DNA of 64,000 nt from Pelosinus sp. (lineage in GTDB: Bacteria; Bacillota; Negativicutes; DSM-13327): positions 1 through 64,000 of the forward strand of contig JARBUM010000005.1 of the NCBI GenBank assembly GCA_029239675.1, given 5' to 3'. Positions 1 to 9,171 of this stretch are shown here, one piece after another. The notes under the pieces are model-generated. The model did not search any database. It was not told the origin of the DNA and worked only from the letters and a program-made list of their open reading frames with translations. The first letter of the stretch is position 1; each line of letters begins with the position of its first letter. The position numbers and the translations under genes are program-made.

Positions 1-426
1 TTCCAAACCATTATCGCCAAATTCCTTATGATATGCCTTATGGAAGAGCATTTCTTTTTCAAATCGTTCACTAATAGACATTTTTAAAATCGCCTCTTCA
101 CCATATTTCTGGATAAAATCTCTTCTGGCAAGTCTTTCAATTAATTCCTCCCAAAAAGTAGCATTCTCAAAATTTCCGACATGCTTTGTCATATTATTAT
201 TTTGAGTAAAATTCTTATTAAGAAAATACTCCCCTGATTTTCCATTATGTTCTACAACATTCTCCATACCAAATTCATTTGCCAATATCAATATTTTTTG
301 TTCAAATTCTTTATACGACTTTGTTTCCTCATTTCTCTCTTCTGAATGAGCATGGAGTACCCAGTCACTTAGGTATAACATATCCAAGAGAGTTTGATAT
401 TCTTTTTTAGTAATATTAATCTTCAT
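1..426 (-). CDS. Partial hypothetical protein (3' end outside window)
   Basis: An open frame of 142 codons runs from ATG at 426 to the left edge without a stop, so the C-terminus lies outside the window. The start is supported by AGGAGGA at 431-437, five bases upstream. The visible protein is hydrophilic and charged, begins MKINITKKEY, and contains WVLHAHSEER and FWEELIERLA; I see no signal peptide or membrane segment. I do not recognise the family. It is read in the same direction as the oxidoreductase at 647-2086 but lies beyond that gene's terminator, so it probably has its own promoter. Confidence 0.75.
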   Translation of the reverse strand, partial: MKINITKKEYQTLLDMLYLSDWVLHAHSEERNEETKSYKEFEQKILILANEFGMENVVEHNGKSGEYFLNKNFTQNNNMTKHVGNFENATFWEELIERLARRDFIQKYGEEAILKMSISERFEKEMLFHKAYHKEFGDNGLE

Positions 427-590
427 ATTTTCCTCCTTTTTTTTAAAAAAATACATAAATCTTTCAATTTGCTATGTTTCTATAAAAATCCTGCTGTTTG
501 TATAAAAACATCATTCTTCATTTTTACTAGTAACATTAAGCGTCCTCTTATTCTCAAGAACTTATACCTTCTGGATACTATTAAAAAAAT

Positions 591-631
591 AAATAGCCTT
601 AACTCCCCTCATAGAGAAGATAAGGCTATTT
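591..631 (-). terminator. Terminator of the FAD oxidoreductase gene
   Basis: Inverted repeat AAATAGCCTTA (591-601) with TAAGGCTATTT (621-631), 19-base loop. Read on the minus strand it ends in a T run (ATTTTTTTAATAG), directly after the stop of the 647-2086 gene. The sequence just beyond it (about 555-590) resembles that at 32703-32730. Confidence 0.75.
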
Positions 632-646
632 ACGCTCCGTACACAA

Positions 647-2086
647 TTAGAATTTTACATAGTCCTTGCGTTTTGCTCTTTCCGGCAATCCTGGTGAATC
701 TTTGCCGCGTTGTGTAACTTCTTCTATCGGAATATTAAGTTCACGAGCAATAATTTCCTTTACCCTAGAACGGCAGAATCCACTTTGGCATTTTCCCATA
801 CCTGCTCTAGTCCGTCTCTTAATCCCATCTATTGATTTAATGGTTATGCCACGATGTAGAGCATCAATAATCTCAGATTCTGTTACCTGCTCACATCTGC
901 AAATAATATGTTCCTCAGGGTTCTTCGAATTTATGTCTCCTTTAAAATCTTCATTTTTGGCTTTAATGATAGGCTGACGGTGCGCTATAAAGTCTGTTTT
1001 GGCGTTGAGTTCCAAACCTGCTTGTTTAAGTATTTGAATGACTTTCAAGGCAATAGCTGGAGAAGCTGTAAGCCCTGGAGAATCAATGCCGATCAAATTA
1101 ATAAATCTTTTTATACGACTTTCCTCAATAATCCAATCCTTTTTGCCGGAAATAGGTCGATTTCCAGCAAAAGATGTAATCGCTTGTTTCATATCAAAAT
1201 CGGGTACTGACATTCTAGCTGTTGTCACAATCTTTTCTAATACTTCTTCCGTCGTACCCACATCGTCTTTGTCTTTTATTTCTTCCGCATTGGGCCCTAT
1301 CATTAGGTTACCATGATAGGTAGTGGTCACTAAAATCCCCTTACCCATTTCAGTCGGCACCTGAAAGATTACAGACTTAGCTAGGTAATTCTGCTCTTTA
1401 TCAAACAAGACATATTGACCCCTGCGTGGTGTAATGTGAAAATCATCAATACCTACCAAGCTGGAGATTTTATCACAATATACACCAGCAGCATTGATAA
1501 CATATTTGGCTTGTATCTCTTCTGTATTCGTAGCAATTTTAAAAAAGTCATCTACTTTTTCGATGCCTATTACGGCAGTATTTAATTTTAATTCAACCCC
1601 ATTTGCTATGGCATTCTCTGCTAGTGCAATCACAAATTCATAAGGAGAGGTTACACCAGCATTCCCACAATAAAGAGCGGCCTTTACGTCCTTACTTACA
1701 TAAGGCTCTAGTTCCCTCACTTTTTCTCCATCAATGATGGCAAGTCCCCCAACACCATTTTTAATGCCATACTGATACAATTTTTCTAATGTTTTAATAT
1801 CCTCATCACGAAAAGCTAATACCAAGGATCCTGTTTCTCTATAGCCAAAATTTAATTCTTTATTTAGTTGTTCATACATCCTATTGCCTTTTACGCATAA
1901 CTCAGCTTTTACAGTACCTGGTTCATCAGAATATCCACCATGAACAATTCCGCTATTTGCCTTCGATGCCCCACAGCCCACATCTTCTTCTTTTTCAAGA
2001 AGGCATACACGTAGCTGATACTTAGCTAATTCTCTCGCTATATTAGCCCCCACTACTCCAGCACCAATAATACAGATATCGTACAT
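647..2086 (-). CDS. FAD-dependent oxidoreductase, GlpA/LhgO-like, with BFD [2Fe-2S] domain
   Basis: A 479-residue member of the glycerol-3-phosphate dehydrogenase/DAO family, predicted to oxidise a small hydroxy acid or glycerol phosphate with FAD. The N-terminus carries the Rossmann motif GAGVVG (residues 8-13), and the DAO fold fills about residues 1-360. A BFD-like [2Fe-2S] domain follows, with CxC at 396/398 and cysteines 433 and 438 (GKCQSGFC), the arrangement seen in Firmicute GlpA-like enzymes. GAGGAGGA lies six bases before the ATG. Such proteins often sit with a second NADH-linked flavoprotein and a DUF1667 protein; neither is next to it here, so the electron acceptor is unknown. L-2-hydroxyglutarate oxidase is an alternative label. 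Confidence 0.85.
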   Translation of the reverse strand: MYDICIIGAGVVGANIARELAKYQLRVCLLEKEEDVGCGASKANSGIVHGGYSDEPGTVKAELCVKGNRMYEQLNKELNFGYRETGSLVLAFRDEDIKTLEKLYQYGIKNGVGGLAIIDGEKVRELEPYVSKDVKAALYCGNAGVTSPYEFVIALAENAIANGVELKLNTAVIGIEKVDDFFKIATNTEEIQAKYVINAAGVYCDKISSLVGIDDFHITPRRGQYVLFDKEQNYLAKSVIFQVPTEMGKGILVTTTYHGNLMIGPNAEEIKDKDDVGTTEEVLEKIVTTARMSVPDFDMKQAITSFAGNRPISGKKDWIIEESRIKRFINLIGIDSPGLTASPAIALKVIQILKQAGLELNAKTDFIAHRQPIIKAKNEDFKGDINSKNPEEHIICRCEQVTESEIIDALHRGITIKSIDGIKRRTRAGMGKCQSGFCRSRVKEIIARELNIPIEEVTQRGKDSPGLPERAKRKDYVKF

Positions 2087-2226
2087 ACTATATCCTCCTC
2101 AACCATTGAATTATGTATTATTCTTCATTCACTTTGGCAACGATTTTTAAACCTTTTAAATTTCATCATGTGGTTGCCCTATAGCTTGCTATATTTTTCT
2201 GAATAGTCTAGCACTATTAAATTATA

Positions 2227-2553
2227 TCAAAGATGCATGCCGTTCTCATAGTATTTATTTCGCTCCAATACAATAAAAAATATTTCTACCTGCTCGTAGC
2301 CAGCATCTTGAATATTTTTAGTTATACTAATCGCTACTTTATCTTGCACTTCTTGCCCTCTATCAAACCAATTAACTTGTACCATCGGACACCCTGCTAT
2401 GATATCTCCATCTTTAATCAAAATGGAATCTACACATTCAATTCTAAAGTAGTCTCGCGGGCAACCGATAATCTCTTCCAGCTCATTTACCATTTGTTTG
2501 CTGATCTTTTGTATCTCTTCTACTTTCATACCTTTGATTAGGAATTGTGGCAT
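2227..2553 (-). CDS. DUF1904 family protein
   Basis: A 108-residue protein beginning MPQFLIKGMKVEEI, matching my recollection of the DUF1904 family, a small fold related to 4-oxalocrotonate tautomerase/MIF with an N-terminal proline after Met. I chose ATG 2553 because GAAAGGGG precedes it at normal spacing and because it exposes Pro-2; an in-frame start 18 bases upstream lacks a ribosome site. Its role is unknown. It lies 25 bases after the MFS gene on the same strand and may share its transcript. Confidence 0.7.
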   Translation of the reverse strand: MPQFLIKGMKVEEIQKISKQMVNELEEIIGCPRDYFRIECVDSILIKDGDIIAGCPMVQVNWFDRGQEVQDKVAISITKNIQDAGYEQVEIFFIVLERNKYYENGMHL

Positions 2554-2578
2554 TTTTTTAACCCCTTTCACACGTTTT

Positions 2579-3766
2579 TTATTTGCTAACTTGAGCTACT
2601 AAGCCTATTCTTCCTTCCTCTGGTTCTTTCACAAATAATGTTAGTACAAAGCCGACAACAGGCAAGCAAGCTAGTACGGTAAAGATTAAAGGCATCCCCC
2701 AAACATCTGCTACTTTCCCCAAGGCTAATACTCCCATAGCACCTAACCCTACACTTAAACCAATGGTCAATCCTGATGCCATTCCTACATTATTAGGCAT
2801 CATTTTTTGCGCTAATACCAAACTGCTAGTAAAGGTTGCAGATAGTAAGATACTCGCAAAGGATAATACAATAAATGCCCCAATGTCACCAACAACGGGG
2901 AACAAATACAACAATAAAGAAATGGGTAAAATAGAGTATATCATGACACGTTTACTACCGTAACGATCACTCATAGCACCACCTAAGAGTGTGCCTAATG
3001 CACTCGTTGCCAAATATACGGTCAGCAAAGAACTTGCATATATCTCACTGCCGTGTAAATAGGACACATAGTATAAAGGAACAAAGGTACTAATACCGGC
3101 TGCTACCGTTGATCTTGACAATACCATCCCTAAGAGGGAGACTAAAGGCCAATTAAGTGATGCTTTAAGACTTCTCAAGCTACCAGCCTGCTTCACTTCT
3201 GGTATCGGCAAATTACGGCTCATTTGTATTAAAGGCACTCCTAGCAATGCATAGGGCAGAATATAGATAAGTACTTTGGTACTGAATCCACCGTACAATA
3301 GTGTTGCTAACAACAACGACCCTATTGCAAAACCAGCGTTGCCTCCCACAGCAAAGATACTTACCCCCTTACCTTTTGCCTTGCCACTCAATCGATTAGC
3401 AGTCTTGGCTGCCTCTGGGTGGAAAGCAGCCATACCGAATCCTGCTATGGCTGTAAAGAGTAGAGTCAAATAATAGTGAGGAGCCCATAAAGATGCCACC
3501 ATAGCTATTCCTGAAATCAAACAACCAGCAGGCATAAGCCAAGGACGGGGGTTCCTGTCACTAAAATATCCAAATAAAGGCTGACTAACAGAGGATGTTA
3601 GATTTTGTATAAGGGCAATTGCACTTACCTCTGCGTAAGTTAAAGCAAACTTAGCTTTTAAGAAGGGTAACGCTACTAATAAAGCACCTGCAGACAAATC
3701 CGTAACACCATGAGCAATAACAACAATCCACAAAGCTTTGGGATGATTTTTAAGAATAGAGAACAA
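2579..3766 (-). CDS. MFS transporter, fosmidomycin-resistance (Fsr) type
   Basis: A 395-residue, 12-helix major facilitator resembling the Fsr drug exporter group: an N-terminal ALWIVVIAHGVTDLSAG segment, the loop 2-3 motif GYFSDRNPRPW, and a second-half counterpart GGAMSDRYGSKR. It probably exports a drug or metabolite by proton antiport in the inner membrane. The start is likely TTG at 3766, eight bases after AGGAG (3775-3779). The GTG at 3775 overlaps that ribosome site and cannot use it. The gene appears cotranscribed with the DUF1904 gene downstream. The substrate cannot be read from sequence. Confidence 0.82.
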   Translation of the reverse strand: MFSILKNHPKALWIVVIAHGVTDLSAGALLVALPFLKAKFALTYAEVSAIALIQNLTSSVSQPLFGYFSDRNPRPWLMPAGCLISGIAMVASLWAPHYYLTLLFTAIAGFGMAAFHPEAAKTANRLSGKAKGKGVSIFAVGGNAGFAIGSLLLATLLYGGFSTKVLIYILPYALLGVPLIQMSRNLPIPEVKQAGSLRSLKASLNWPLVSLLGMVLSRSTVAAGISTFVPLYYVSYLHGSEIYASSLLTVYLATSALGTLLGGAMSDRYGSKRVMIYSILPISLLLYLFPVVGDIGAFIVLSFASILLSATFTSSLVLAQKMMPNNVGMASGLTIGLSVGLGAMGVLALGKVADVWGMPLIFTVLACLPVVGFVLTLFVKEPEEGRIGLVAQVSK

Positions 3767-3896
3767 TATAATCACTCCTATTGGGGAATTTTTATGAAAT
3801 AACTTAGTTATAAAAACATTAATATTTTTCTTATGATTGGTCTAATCTATAGATATCTGAACCCACGAAAAATTAGTACCGAGGAGATGTTACTAC

Positions 3897-4595
3897 ATGA
3901 ACTGGGATGACTTTTTAAGAGATACTTGGCAAACCACATTAATTTTTGTTACCTTATTGATTCTCACCCGCATACTCGACAAAACCCAAGTGGGACAGCT
4001 AACCTTTTACGAATATGTCAGTGGCATTACCATAGGATCACTGGCTGGCACTATCGCCTCATCCGATCCTGATAAAGTATGGAGTAATTATTATGATCTC
4101 ATACTCTTTATAGTACTTACCTACATAGTTTCACTCTGTGCCTTGAAAAGTCGCCCATTCAGAACATTAATTGAAGGTTCCCCCAGTATTTTAATTGAAA
4201 ATGGTCGTATTATCAAAGAAAACATGAAACCTCTCCGTTTTGATCTAGACGAGCTGAATTCCCTACTCCGGGCTAAAGATGTTGTAGATATAAGTGAAGT
4301 ACAATATGCTATCCTTGAAACAACGGGAGAATTAAGTATTATCAAAAAATCTGATTTTCAACCATTAACTAAAGGTGACATGAATATCCATCTAACTGAT
4401 CCGAAACTTCCCGTAGAATTAATTATGGATGGAGAAATTATTGAAGAAAATCTCAGGAGCCAGAACCTTACCCATGATTGGCTAACAGAGCAATTAAAGG
4501 CACGGAATATTAAAAGTGCTTCTCACATTATGTATGGAGTCATTGATTCAAAGGGACAATTATTTATAAGCAACAAGGGCAGTCACCAAGAGTAA
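3897..4595 (+). CDS. DUF421 (YetF-like) membrane protein
   Basis: A 232-residue protein with an N-terminal membrane region of about three helices (residues 13-105, including YYDLILFIVLTYIVSLCAL) and a cytoplasmic YetF-type domain containing GSPSILIENGRI and LLRAKDVVDISEVQYAILE, both hallmarks of DUF421. GAGGAGATG lies just upstream of ATG. In Bacillus relatives occur in sporulation and stress loci, but the biochemical role is unknown. The gene stands alone and is convergent with the DUF456 gene 26 bases away; I see no clear terminator between them. Confidence 0.85.
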   Translation: MNWDDFLRDTWQTTLIFVTLLILTRILDKTQVGQLTFYEYVSGITIGSLAGTIASSDPDKVWSNYYDLILFIVLTYIVSLCALKSRPFRTLIEGSPSILIENGRIIKENMKPLRFDLDELNSLLRAKDVVDISEVQYAILETTGELSIIKKSDFQPLTKGDMNIHLTDPKLPVELIMDGEIIEENLRSQNLTHDWLTEQLKARNIKSASHIMYGVIDSKGQLFISNKGSHQE

Positions 4596-4621
4596 GCAGA
4601 TCATAATCTCCTACTACAAGA

Positions 4622-5137
4622 TTACTGCCATTTTATTTGATATACTATTAAACTAGCCATGGTAACTGCAGTGGCAGACTTGATAATAATGCCAAAGAAT
4701 TGTCCTTTTACCACGCCTTTAGCCACTCTCTTAGCTTGCGCCAGGTCTTTGTTTTTACTATATTCCGCAAGAATAGTGGCAACAAACGCTCCAAGTAAAG
4801 CCCCGAGTAGAGAACCGATGATAGGAAATAAAGCAGTTCCCCATATCCCCCCCACAATTGTGCCAATAAAGGGGGCAAGCATTGCCCTTCTAGAGGCTTT
4901 TTCTTTTCTTGCGCCTATTAATCCTGCTGCAAACTCAATAATTTCACCAACAATATAAATTCCAAATACAATCACTAAAATAGCATAATCCATATTCTCA
5001 AAATGGTCATAATAACCATATGCTAGACCAGTCAATAGAATTAAAGTATTACCTGGCAAGCCTATTACAGTCATAATAACTCCACCTAAAACAAAAAAAA
5101 TACATACTATATTAATGATTAGCCCAATATATTCCAT
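4622..5137 (-). CDS. DUF456 family membrane protein
   Basis: A 171-residue integral membrane protein. It has the family features: a first hydrophobic helix ending in a G-x-PGN turn (VIGLPGNTLILL), then GARKEKASRRAMLAPFIGT and glycine-rich helices (GTIVGGIWGTALFPIIG, GSLLGALLGAFVATILAEY). The ribosome site AGAGGTG precedes ATG 5137. Function is unknown for the family. It is convergent with the DUF421 gene. Confidence 0.85.
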   Translation of the reverse strand: MEYIGLIINIVCIFFVLGGVIMTVIGLPGNTLILLTGLAYGYYDHFENMDYAILVIVFGIYIVGEIIEFAAGLIGARKEKASRRAMLAPFIGTIVGGIWGTALFPIIGSLLGALLGAFVATILAEYSKNKDLAQAKRVAKGVVKGQFFGIIIKSATAVTMASLIVYQIKWQ

Positions 5138-5310
5138 AGGCTACACCTCTTTTTTTCTCAACGTATTATATTCTATTATTCCCTCTTATCTTCTATTTTA
5201 CCTTTTAACTACATTATCGGATTTTTTCATACCACTTTAACCCTCCTTATGTTACACTATAGATAAGCAAAGAACCACTTTCCGTCTTACTATAAATGGA
5301 GGTGTTAGTG

Positions 5311-5745
5311 ATGTTTGATAAAATTTTAGTTCCTGTTGATGGCTCTGAAGCCGCTTGGCACGCCTTAGAATATGCTACTGTATTGGGAGAAAAGTTTCAT
5401 AGTACCATCACTATTGTTCATGTAGTACAAGCCCATTATACTCTCCCCACCGTTGGTCTCAACGGAGAAATCCCTTTTATTTCTCTTAATATTCAAGAGG
5501 TAGAAACAACAGGTTATAAAATCATTGAACTAGCGAAAGAACGTATGGGCAACTATCCTACATTTGAAACCACTCTAGAATTTGGCCATCCAGCAGAGCG
5601 CATCTTATCTTTAGTAAAAGAAAACGCCCATGATTTGATTGTGATAGGATCCAGAGGTTTGAGCGGTATTAGCGAATTTTTTCTTGGTAGTATTAGTAAC
5701 AATGTATCCCAATACTCTTCAGTCCCTGTCATGATTGTGAAGTGA
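5311..5745 (+). CDS. Universal stress protein, UspA family
   Basis: A 144-residue single-domain UspA protein. It begins MFDKILVPVDGSEAA and carries the ATP-binding signature GSRGLSGISEFFLGSISNNV near the C-terminus, so it belongs to the ATP-binding subclass. ATG 5311 is chosen because GGAGGTG (5298-5304) sits six bases upstream; an upstream in-frame ATG at 5296 overlaps the ribosome site. It is monocistronic and ends at a strong bidirectional hairpin. The role is general stress tolerance, with no partner indicated. Confidence 0.93.
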   Translation: MFDKILVPVDGSEAAWHALEYATVLGEKFHSTITIVHVVQAHYTLPTVGLNGEIPFISLNIQEVETTGYKIIELAKERMGNYPTFETTLEFGHPAERILSLVKENAHDLIVIGSRGLSGISEFFLGSISNNVSQYSSVPVMIVK

Positions 5746-5767
5746 TTTAACTTTTAATAATTGTATA

Positions 5768-5800
5768 AAAGGAGTCAGGAAGCATCTTCCTGACTCCTTT
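5768..5800. terminator. Bidirectional terminator between usp and ddl
   Basis: A perfect 15-bp stem (AAAGGAGTCAGGAAG at 5768-5782 with its complement at 5786-5800) around a 3-base loop. It serves the convergent usp (+) and ddl (-) genes. Confidence 0.85.
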
Positions 5801-5825
5801 GTTGTAATTATTTCTCAGACAATAA

Positions 5826-6920
5826 TTAATAACAGCTTTGTATCTTTTCTTCCCTAGCATTTCTTTCTAAGGCTAGTTGGATTAATCGATCAATTAGATC
5901 CTTATAGGAAATCCCACTAATTTCCCATAGTTTAGGATACATACTTATTTTTGTAAAACCTGGAATTGTATTAATCTCATTAATCAGGATTTTATTTTCT
6001 TTCGTTAAGAAAAAATCTACTCGGGCCATCCCTTCACAACATAAAACCTGGAAGGCCTTAATGGCCAACTCTTGTACCAAGATTACTAGTTCCTGAGGAA
6101 TGTCTGCAGGAATTTGAATGGTAGCACCTTTCTCATCAATATACTTTGCTTCATAAGAATAAAATTCTTGTTGAGGAATAATACCACCAACAGCAGAGGC
6201 GATTGGAAATTCATTTCCTAATATCCCACATTCAATCTCCTGTCCCTCAATATACTCTTCAATTAAAATTTTGTTATCAAAGGAAAATGCCTCTTTGATT
6301 GCCGCCAAAAACTCTTCTTTATTTTTAACTTTACTAATCCCCACTGACGACCCCAAATTAGCAGGCTTTACAAACATGGGCAGCCCCAATTGTTCCACCA
6401 CAGTTTCAAAATCGATCCTTTGTTTCTCCCAAAGGCGATATGTCAAACCCTTCGCTATGGGAATACCAGCATCTCTGAGAAGTCGTTTAGCAACATCTTT
6501 ATCCATACCTAGTCCTGAGCCTAGAAGACTTGGTCCGACAAAAGGTATATTGGCTAGTTTAAACAGACCCTGTACTGTTCCATCCTCTCCATATGTTCCG
6601 TGGAGAATAGGAAAAACAACATCAATACTTTTAGTAAAGGTTTTTTCTGCTAAACAAATAAGTTGTTCTGTTGATTTTCCCATTTGAAAACTAACAGCAA
6701 TTCCACTATGTTTCATCCTAATTTCTTTTGGGTTATCCTCATTAAGCAAAAAATCCTCTTGATCACATAAATACCATTGTCCTTTTTTATCAATACCAAT
6801 TAAAGTAAGTTCATATTTCTCTTTATCAATTGCATTTATTATATTTTTTGCCGATTGCAAAGAAACTTCATGTTCTGTAGATTTCCCGCCAAACAATAAC
6901 GCTACATTTATCTTTCTCAC
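5826..6920 (-). CDS. ddl: D-alanine--D-alanine ligase
   Basis: An ATP-grasp enzyme of 364 residues joining two D-alanines for peptidoglycan precursors in the cytosol. Visible motifs are GGKSTEHEVS at the N-terminus, HGTYGEDG, GLGMDKDVAKRLL, the ATP-grasp strand MFVKPANLGSSVGISK, the Tyr-containing loop FYSYEAKY and the metal/product site NEINTIPGFT. The Tyr in that loop fits D-Ala-D-Ala rather than D-Ala-D-lactate specificity. The start is GTG at 6920, eight bases after TAGGAG. It is monocistronic here, away from murF. Confidence 0.95.
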   Translation of the reverse strand: MRKINVALLFGGKSTEHEVSLQSAKNIINAIDKEKYELTLIGIDKKGQWYLCDQEDFLLNEDNPKEIRMKHSGIAVSFQMGKSTEQLICLAEKTFTKSIDVVFPILHGTYGEDGTVQGLFKLANIPFVGPSLLGSGLGMDKDVAKRLLRDAGIPIAKGLTYRLWEKQRIDFETVVEQLGLPMFVKPANLGSSVGISKVKNKEEFLAAIKEAFSFDNKILIEEYIEGQEIECGILGNEFPIASAVGGIIPQQEFYSYEAKYIDEKGATIQIPADIPQELVILVQELAIKAFQVLCCEGMARVDFFLTKENKILINEINTIPGFTKISMYPKLWEISGISYKDLIDRLIQLALERNAREEKIQSCY

Positions 6921-7054
6921 TTTTTCAACTCCTACTATTCTTTTCTCTTAGTATATTAATATTTTTAGCAATAATGATTGCTAAAAATGCTCATATTGTT
7001 GCAAAAAATGCTGTACAATAGTATTACAACTCTATATAAGAAAGGATGCTCTTT

Positions 7055-7972
7055 ATGGAACTTGAGAATAAGGAAATAAATCATAAAAGAGGTTATTTGG
7101 ATACAGATTTTCATTTTTTTCATCTTAAGGATAGTAAAAATCTGCAATTTGAATTCCACTACCATGATTTCAACAAAATTATTATTTTTATTTCTGGCCA
7201 AGTAACCTATTTAATTGAAGGTAAGACATATAAATTAAAACCATGGGATATTCTCTTAGTCAATAACAATGAAATTCATAAGCCGATCATTGATGGATGT
7301 GAAACCTATGAACGTATCATCATTTGGGTGAATTCTGCTTTTTTGTTACAACATAGTGATCAACAATGTAATTTGTTAACTTGCTTTGAATGGGCCGCGG
7401 CAAAAAAGCTAAACTTACTACGTCTACCCCCGGATTTGCTTCTAGGAGTAAAAAACATTTTGTCCCAACTTGAAGATACTTGTGTCAGCCAGGAATTTGG
7501 CAGTAAAGTCCTAAAGAATTCTTTATTTCTACAATATATTGTCCAACTCAATCGAATGTATTTAGGCATCGAAATTGACACTGAGCATCCAGATATTGAA
7601 TATGATGAAACGATAGGACGTATATTGGAGTATATCAATGCGAATCTTAATGAAGATTTATCTATGGATAGCCTAGCCTCCATTTTTTATCTTAGTAAAT
7701 ATTATTTAATGCGCAAATTTAAGCAGCAAACAGGTTATACAGTCCATAATTATATCTTGCAAAAAAGATTAATTGCAGCCAATGCTCTGATTAAAAAAGG
7801 CAAATCTATCACTACAACCTGTATAGAATGTGGTTTTGGTGACTATTCCAACTTTGTCAGATCTTTTAAAAAAGCTTTTGGTCTCTCACCTAAGAAACAT
7901 TACAAAATGTCTCTAGAAAAGGAAAAGATGGCTAGCCAACATATCCATCAGCCTCACCACCAAAATACTTAA
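7055..7972 (+). CDS. AraC-family transcriptional regulator
   Basis: A 305-residue regulator. The N-terminal cupin-like effector domain (about residues 15-140; FEFHYHDFNKIIIFISGQVTYLIEG and DILLVNNNEIHKP) precedes a two-helix-turn-helix AraC domain (about 195-295; SLASIFYLSKYYLMRKFKQ, ITTTCIECGFGDYSNFVRSFKK). ATG 7055 is preferred because AAAGGA (7041-7046) lies eight bases upstream, whereas ATG 7046 overlaps it. Candidate targets are unclear: ddl is divergent, with 134 bases between the two genes. The effector is unknown, probably a sugar or small aromatic. Confidence 0.9.
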   Translation: MELENKEINHKRGYLDTDFHFFHLKDSKNLQFEFHYHDFNKIIIFISGQVTYLIEGKTYKLKPWDILLVNNNEIHKPIIDGCETYERIIIWVNSAFLLQHSDQQCNLLTCFEWAAAKKLNLLRLPPDLLLGVKNILSQLEDTCVSQEFGSKVLKNSLFLQYIVQLNRMYLGIEIDTEHPDIEYDETIGRILEYINANLNEDLSMDSLASIFYLSKYYLMRKFKQQTGYTVHNYILQKRLIAANALIKKGKSITTTCIECGFGDYSNFVRSFKKAFGLSPKKHYKMSLEKEKMASQHIHQPHHQNT

Positions 7973-7978
7973 CTGCTA

Positions 7979-8202
7979 TTACCCCATATTCATCTTATAT
8001 TCCCATAGTCCTTTCAACGGAACTGAAAAATAACATCCACAAATCAATTCTTGCGCAACAAGGCTATATCTGGATCCAGTAAGGGCAATTCCCCCAACTG
8101 GAAAAACATGATAAATCCTGCAACAAGAATGATGGTAATGACTTCAACCCAAGTTTTTTCCTTATGCCTCCATACTTTATCTAATGAAATAGGATATTTT
8201 AT
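7979..8202 (-). pseudogene. Remnant of an ArnT/PMT-type glycosyltransferase N-terminus
   Basis: No intact gene fits this gap, but two minus-strand frames together look like the start of a family-39 (ArnT/PMT) membrane glycosyltransferase. The frame from 8202 to 8044 gives WVEVITIILVAGFIMFFQL followed by GELPLLDPD. Another frame then gives RYSLVAQEL, stopping at 7979. In intact relatives LPLLDPDE-x-RY-x-x-A-x-E is continuous and the Asp-Glu pair is catalytic. Here a short deletion in the sequence corresponding to DPDE-x-R breaks the frame, and everything after the first roughly 70 residues is gone. No start codon with a ribosome site survives. The family assignment rests on memory of the motif. 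Confidence 0.5.
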
Positions 8203-8257
8203 CTATCTAAGTAGTATAAGAATGGATTCTGAAAAGGGCTGAAATTAAAAATAAGTA

Positions 8258-8294
8258 GGAAAGGACTTGTTGAAAATCTCAACAAGTCCTTTCC
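8258..8294 (-). terminator. Terminator of the ygiD-like gene
   Basis: A 16-bp perfect stem (8258-8273 with 8279-8294, GGAAAGGACTTGTTGA and complement) with a 5-base loop, followed on the minus strand by a T-rich stretch (ACTTATTTTTAATTT). Confidence 0.85.
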
Positions 8295-8349
8295 CACTTA
8301 TAACGCCGGACTCTTAAAAAACGTATTACAGTTCAATTGAACAATCTTA

Positions 8350-9126
8350 TTACATCCCAATAGAAAGGCAACGCATCGACATCGAAGCATTTTGAAATCC
8401 CTCATAAGTAAAAGTAAGGTTTTCATCTTGTCCCTGTAATGCTGCGGCATACAAAAGGGGTAAATAATGTTCATTGGTAGGAATAGACAATAAGGCTTCT
8501 TTACCCATTTTTTCATATTCTATTAATGCCTGATGATTCCGTTCTATTAAACATTGCTTCAGTATATTATCAAAATTCACAGCCCACTCAAAAGGTTTGG
8601 CATCCATATCCCAATCTACCAACCGCAAATTATGCACCATATTTCCACTACCAATTATGAGAATACCATGCTCTCGTAAAGGAGCTAATTTTTGAGCTAA
8701 TTCATAATGCTCTTGAGGATTTTTCCTATAATCAAGACTCATTTCCATTACAGGTATATCTGCGTTAGGATACATATGCTTTAAAACCGCCCATGCAGCA
8801 TGATCTAAGCCACGCTGATGATCATAAACAATCGAAGCATTTTCAAATATAGATGCTGCTTCTTTTATTTGTGCTGTAGCCCCCGAGCATGGATAACGGA
8901 CATCATATAATTCCTGAGGAAAACCATAAAAATCATAAATGATCTCTGGATGTTTATTGGCTGTAATAAAGGTGCCTTTCGTAAGCCAATGAGCTGATAC
9001 AACTAGAATAGCCTTCGGCTTAGGCAGAGATTCTCCAAGCTGCATCAAACTGGCTGTATACTCATTCTTAAGGATAATATTCATAGGTGACCCATGTCCT
9101 AGAAATAATACGGGAGCTTTTTCCAT
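8350..9126 (-). CDS. ygiD: Class III extradiol dioxygenase, YgiD (4,5-DOPA dioxygenase) family
   Basis: A 258-residue LigB-superfamily enzyme. Family motifs with metal-binding histidines are visible: FLGHGSPMN, ILVVSAHWLT, GSGNMVHNLRLVDW and PTNEHYLPLLY. YgiD-type proteins cleave 4,5-DOPA-like catechols with a Zn or Fe centre, although the physiological substrate in bacteria is often unknown. AGGAGG precedes ATG 9126. The gene is monocistronic with its own terminator. Confidence 0.88.
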   Translation of the reverse strand: MEKAPVLFLGHGSPMNIILKNEYTASLMQLGESLPKPKAILVVSAHWLTKGTFITANKHPEIIYDFYGFPQELYDVRYPCSGATAQIKEAASIFENASIVYDHQRGLDHAAWAVLKHMYPNADIPVMEMSLDYRKNPQEHYELAQKLAPLREHGILIIGSGNMVHNLRLVDWDMDAKPFEWAVNFDNILKQCLIERNHQALIEYEKMGKEALLSIPTNEHYLPLLYAAALQGQDENLTFTYEGFQNASMSMRCLSIGM

Positions 9127-9171
9127 AGTTAATCGAACCTCCTATGTATTATGATCATACCATTTTAACTC

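Noticed and set aside
8051-8242. A 63-codon plus-strand open frame between the AraC and ygiD genes
   Set aside because: No ribosome site; it is the complement of the glycosyltransferase remnant, whose motifs are far more convincing.
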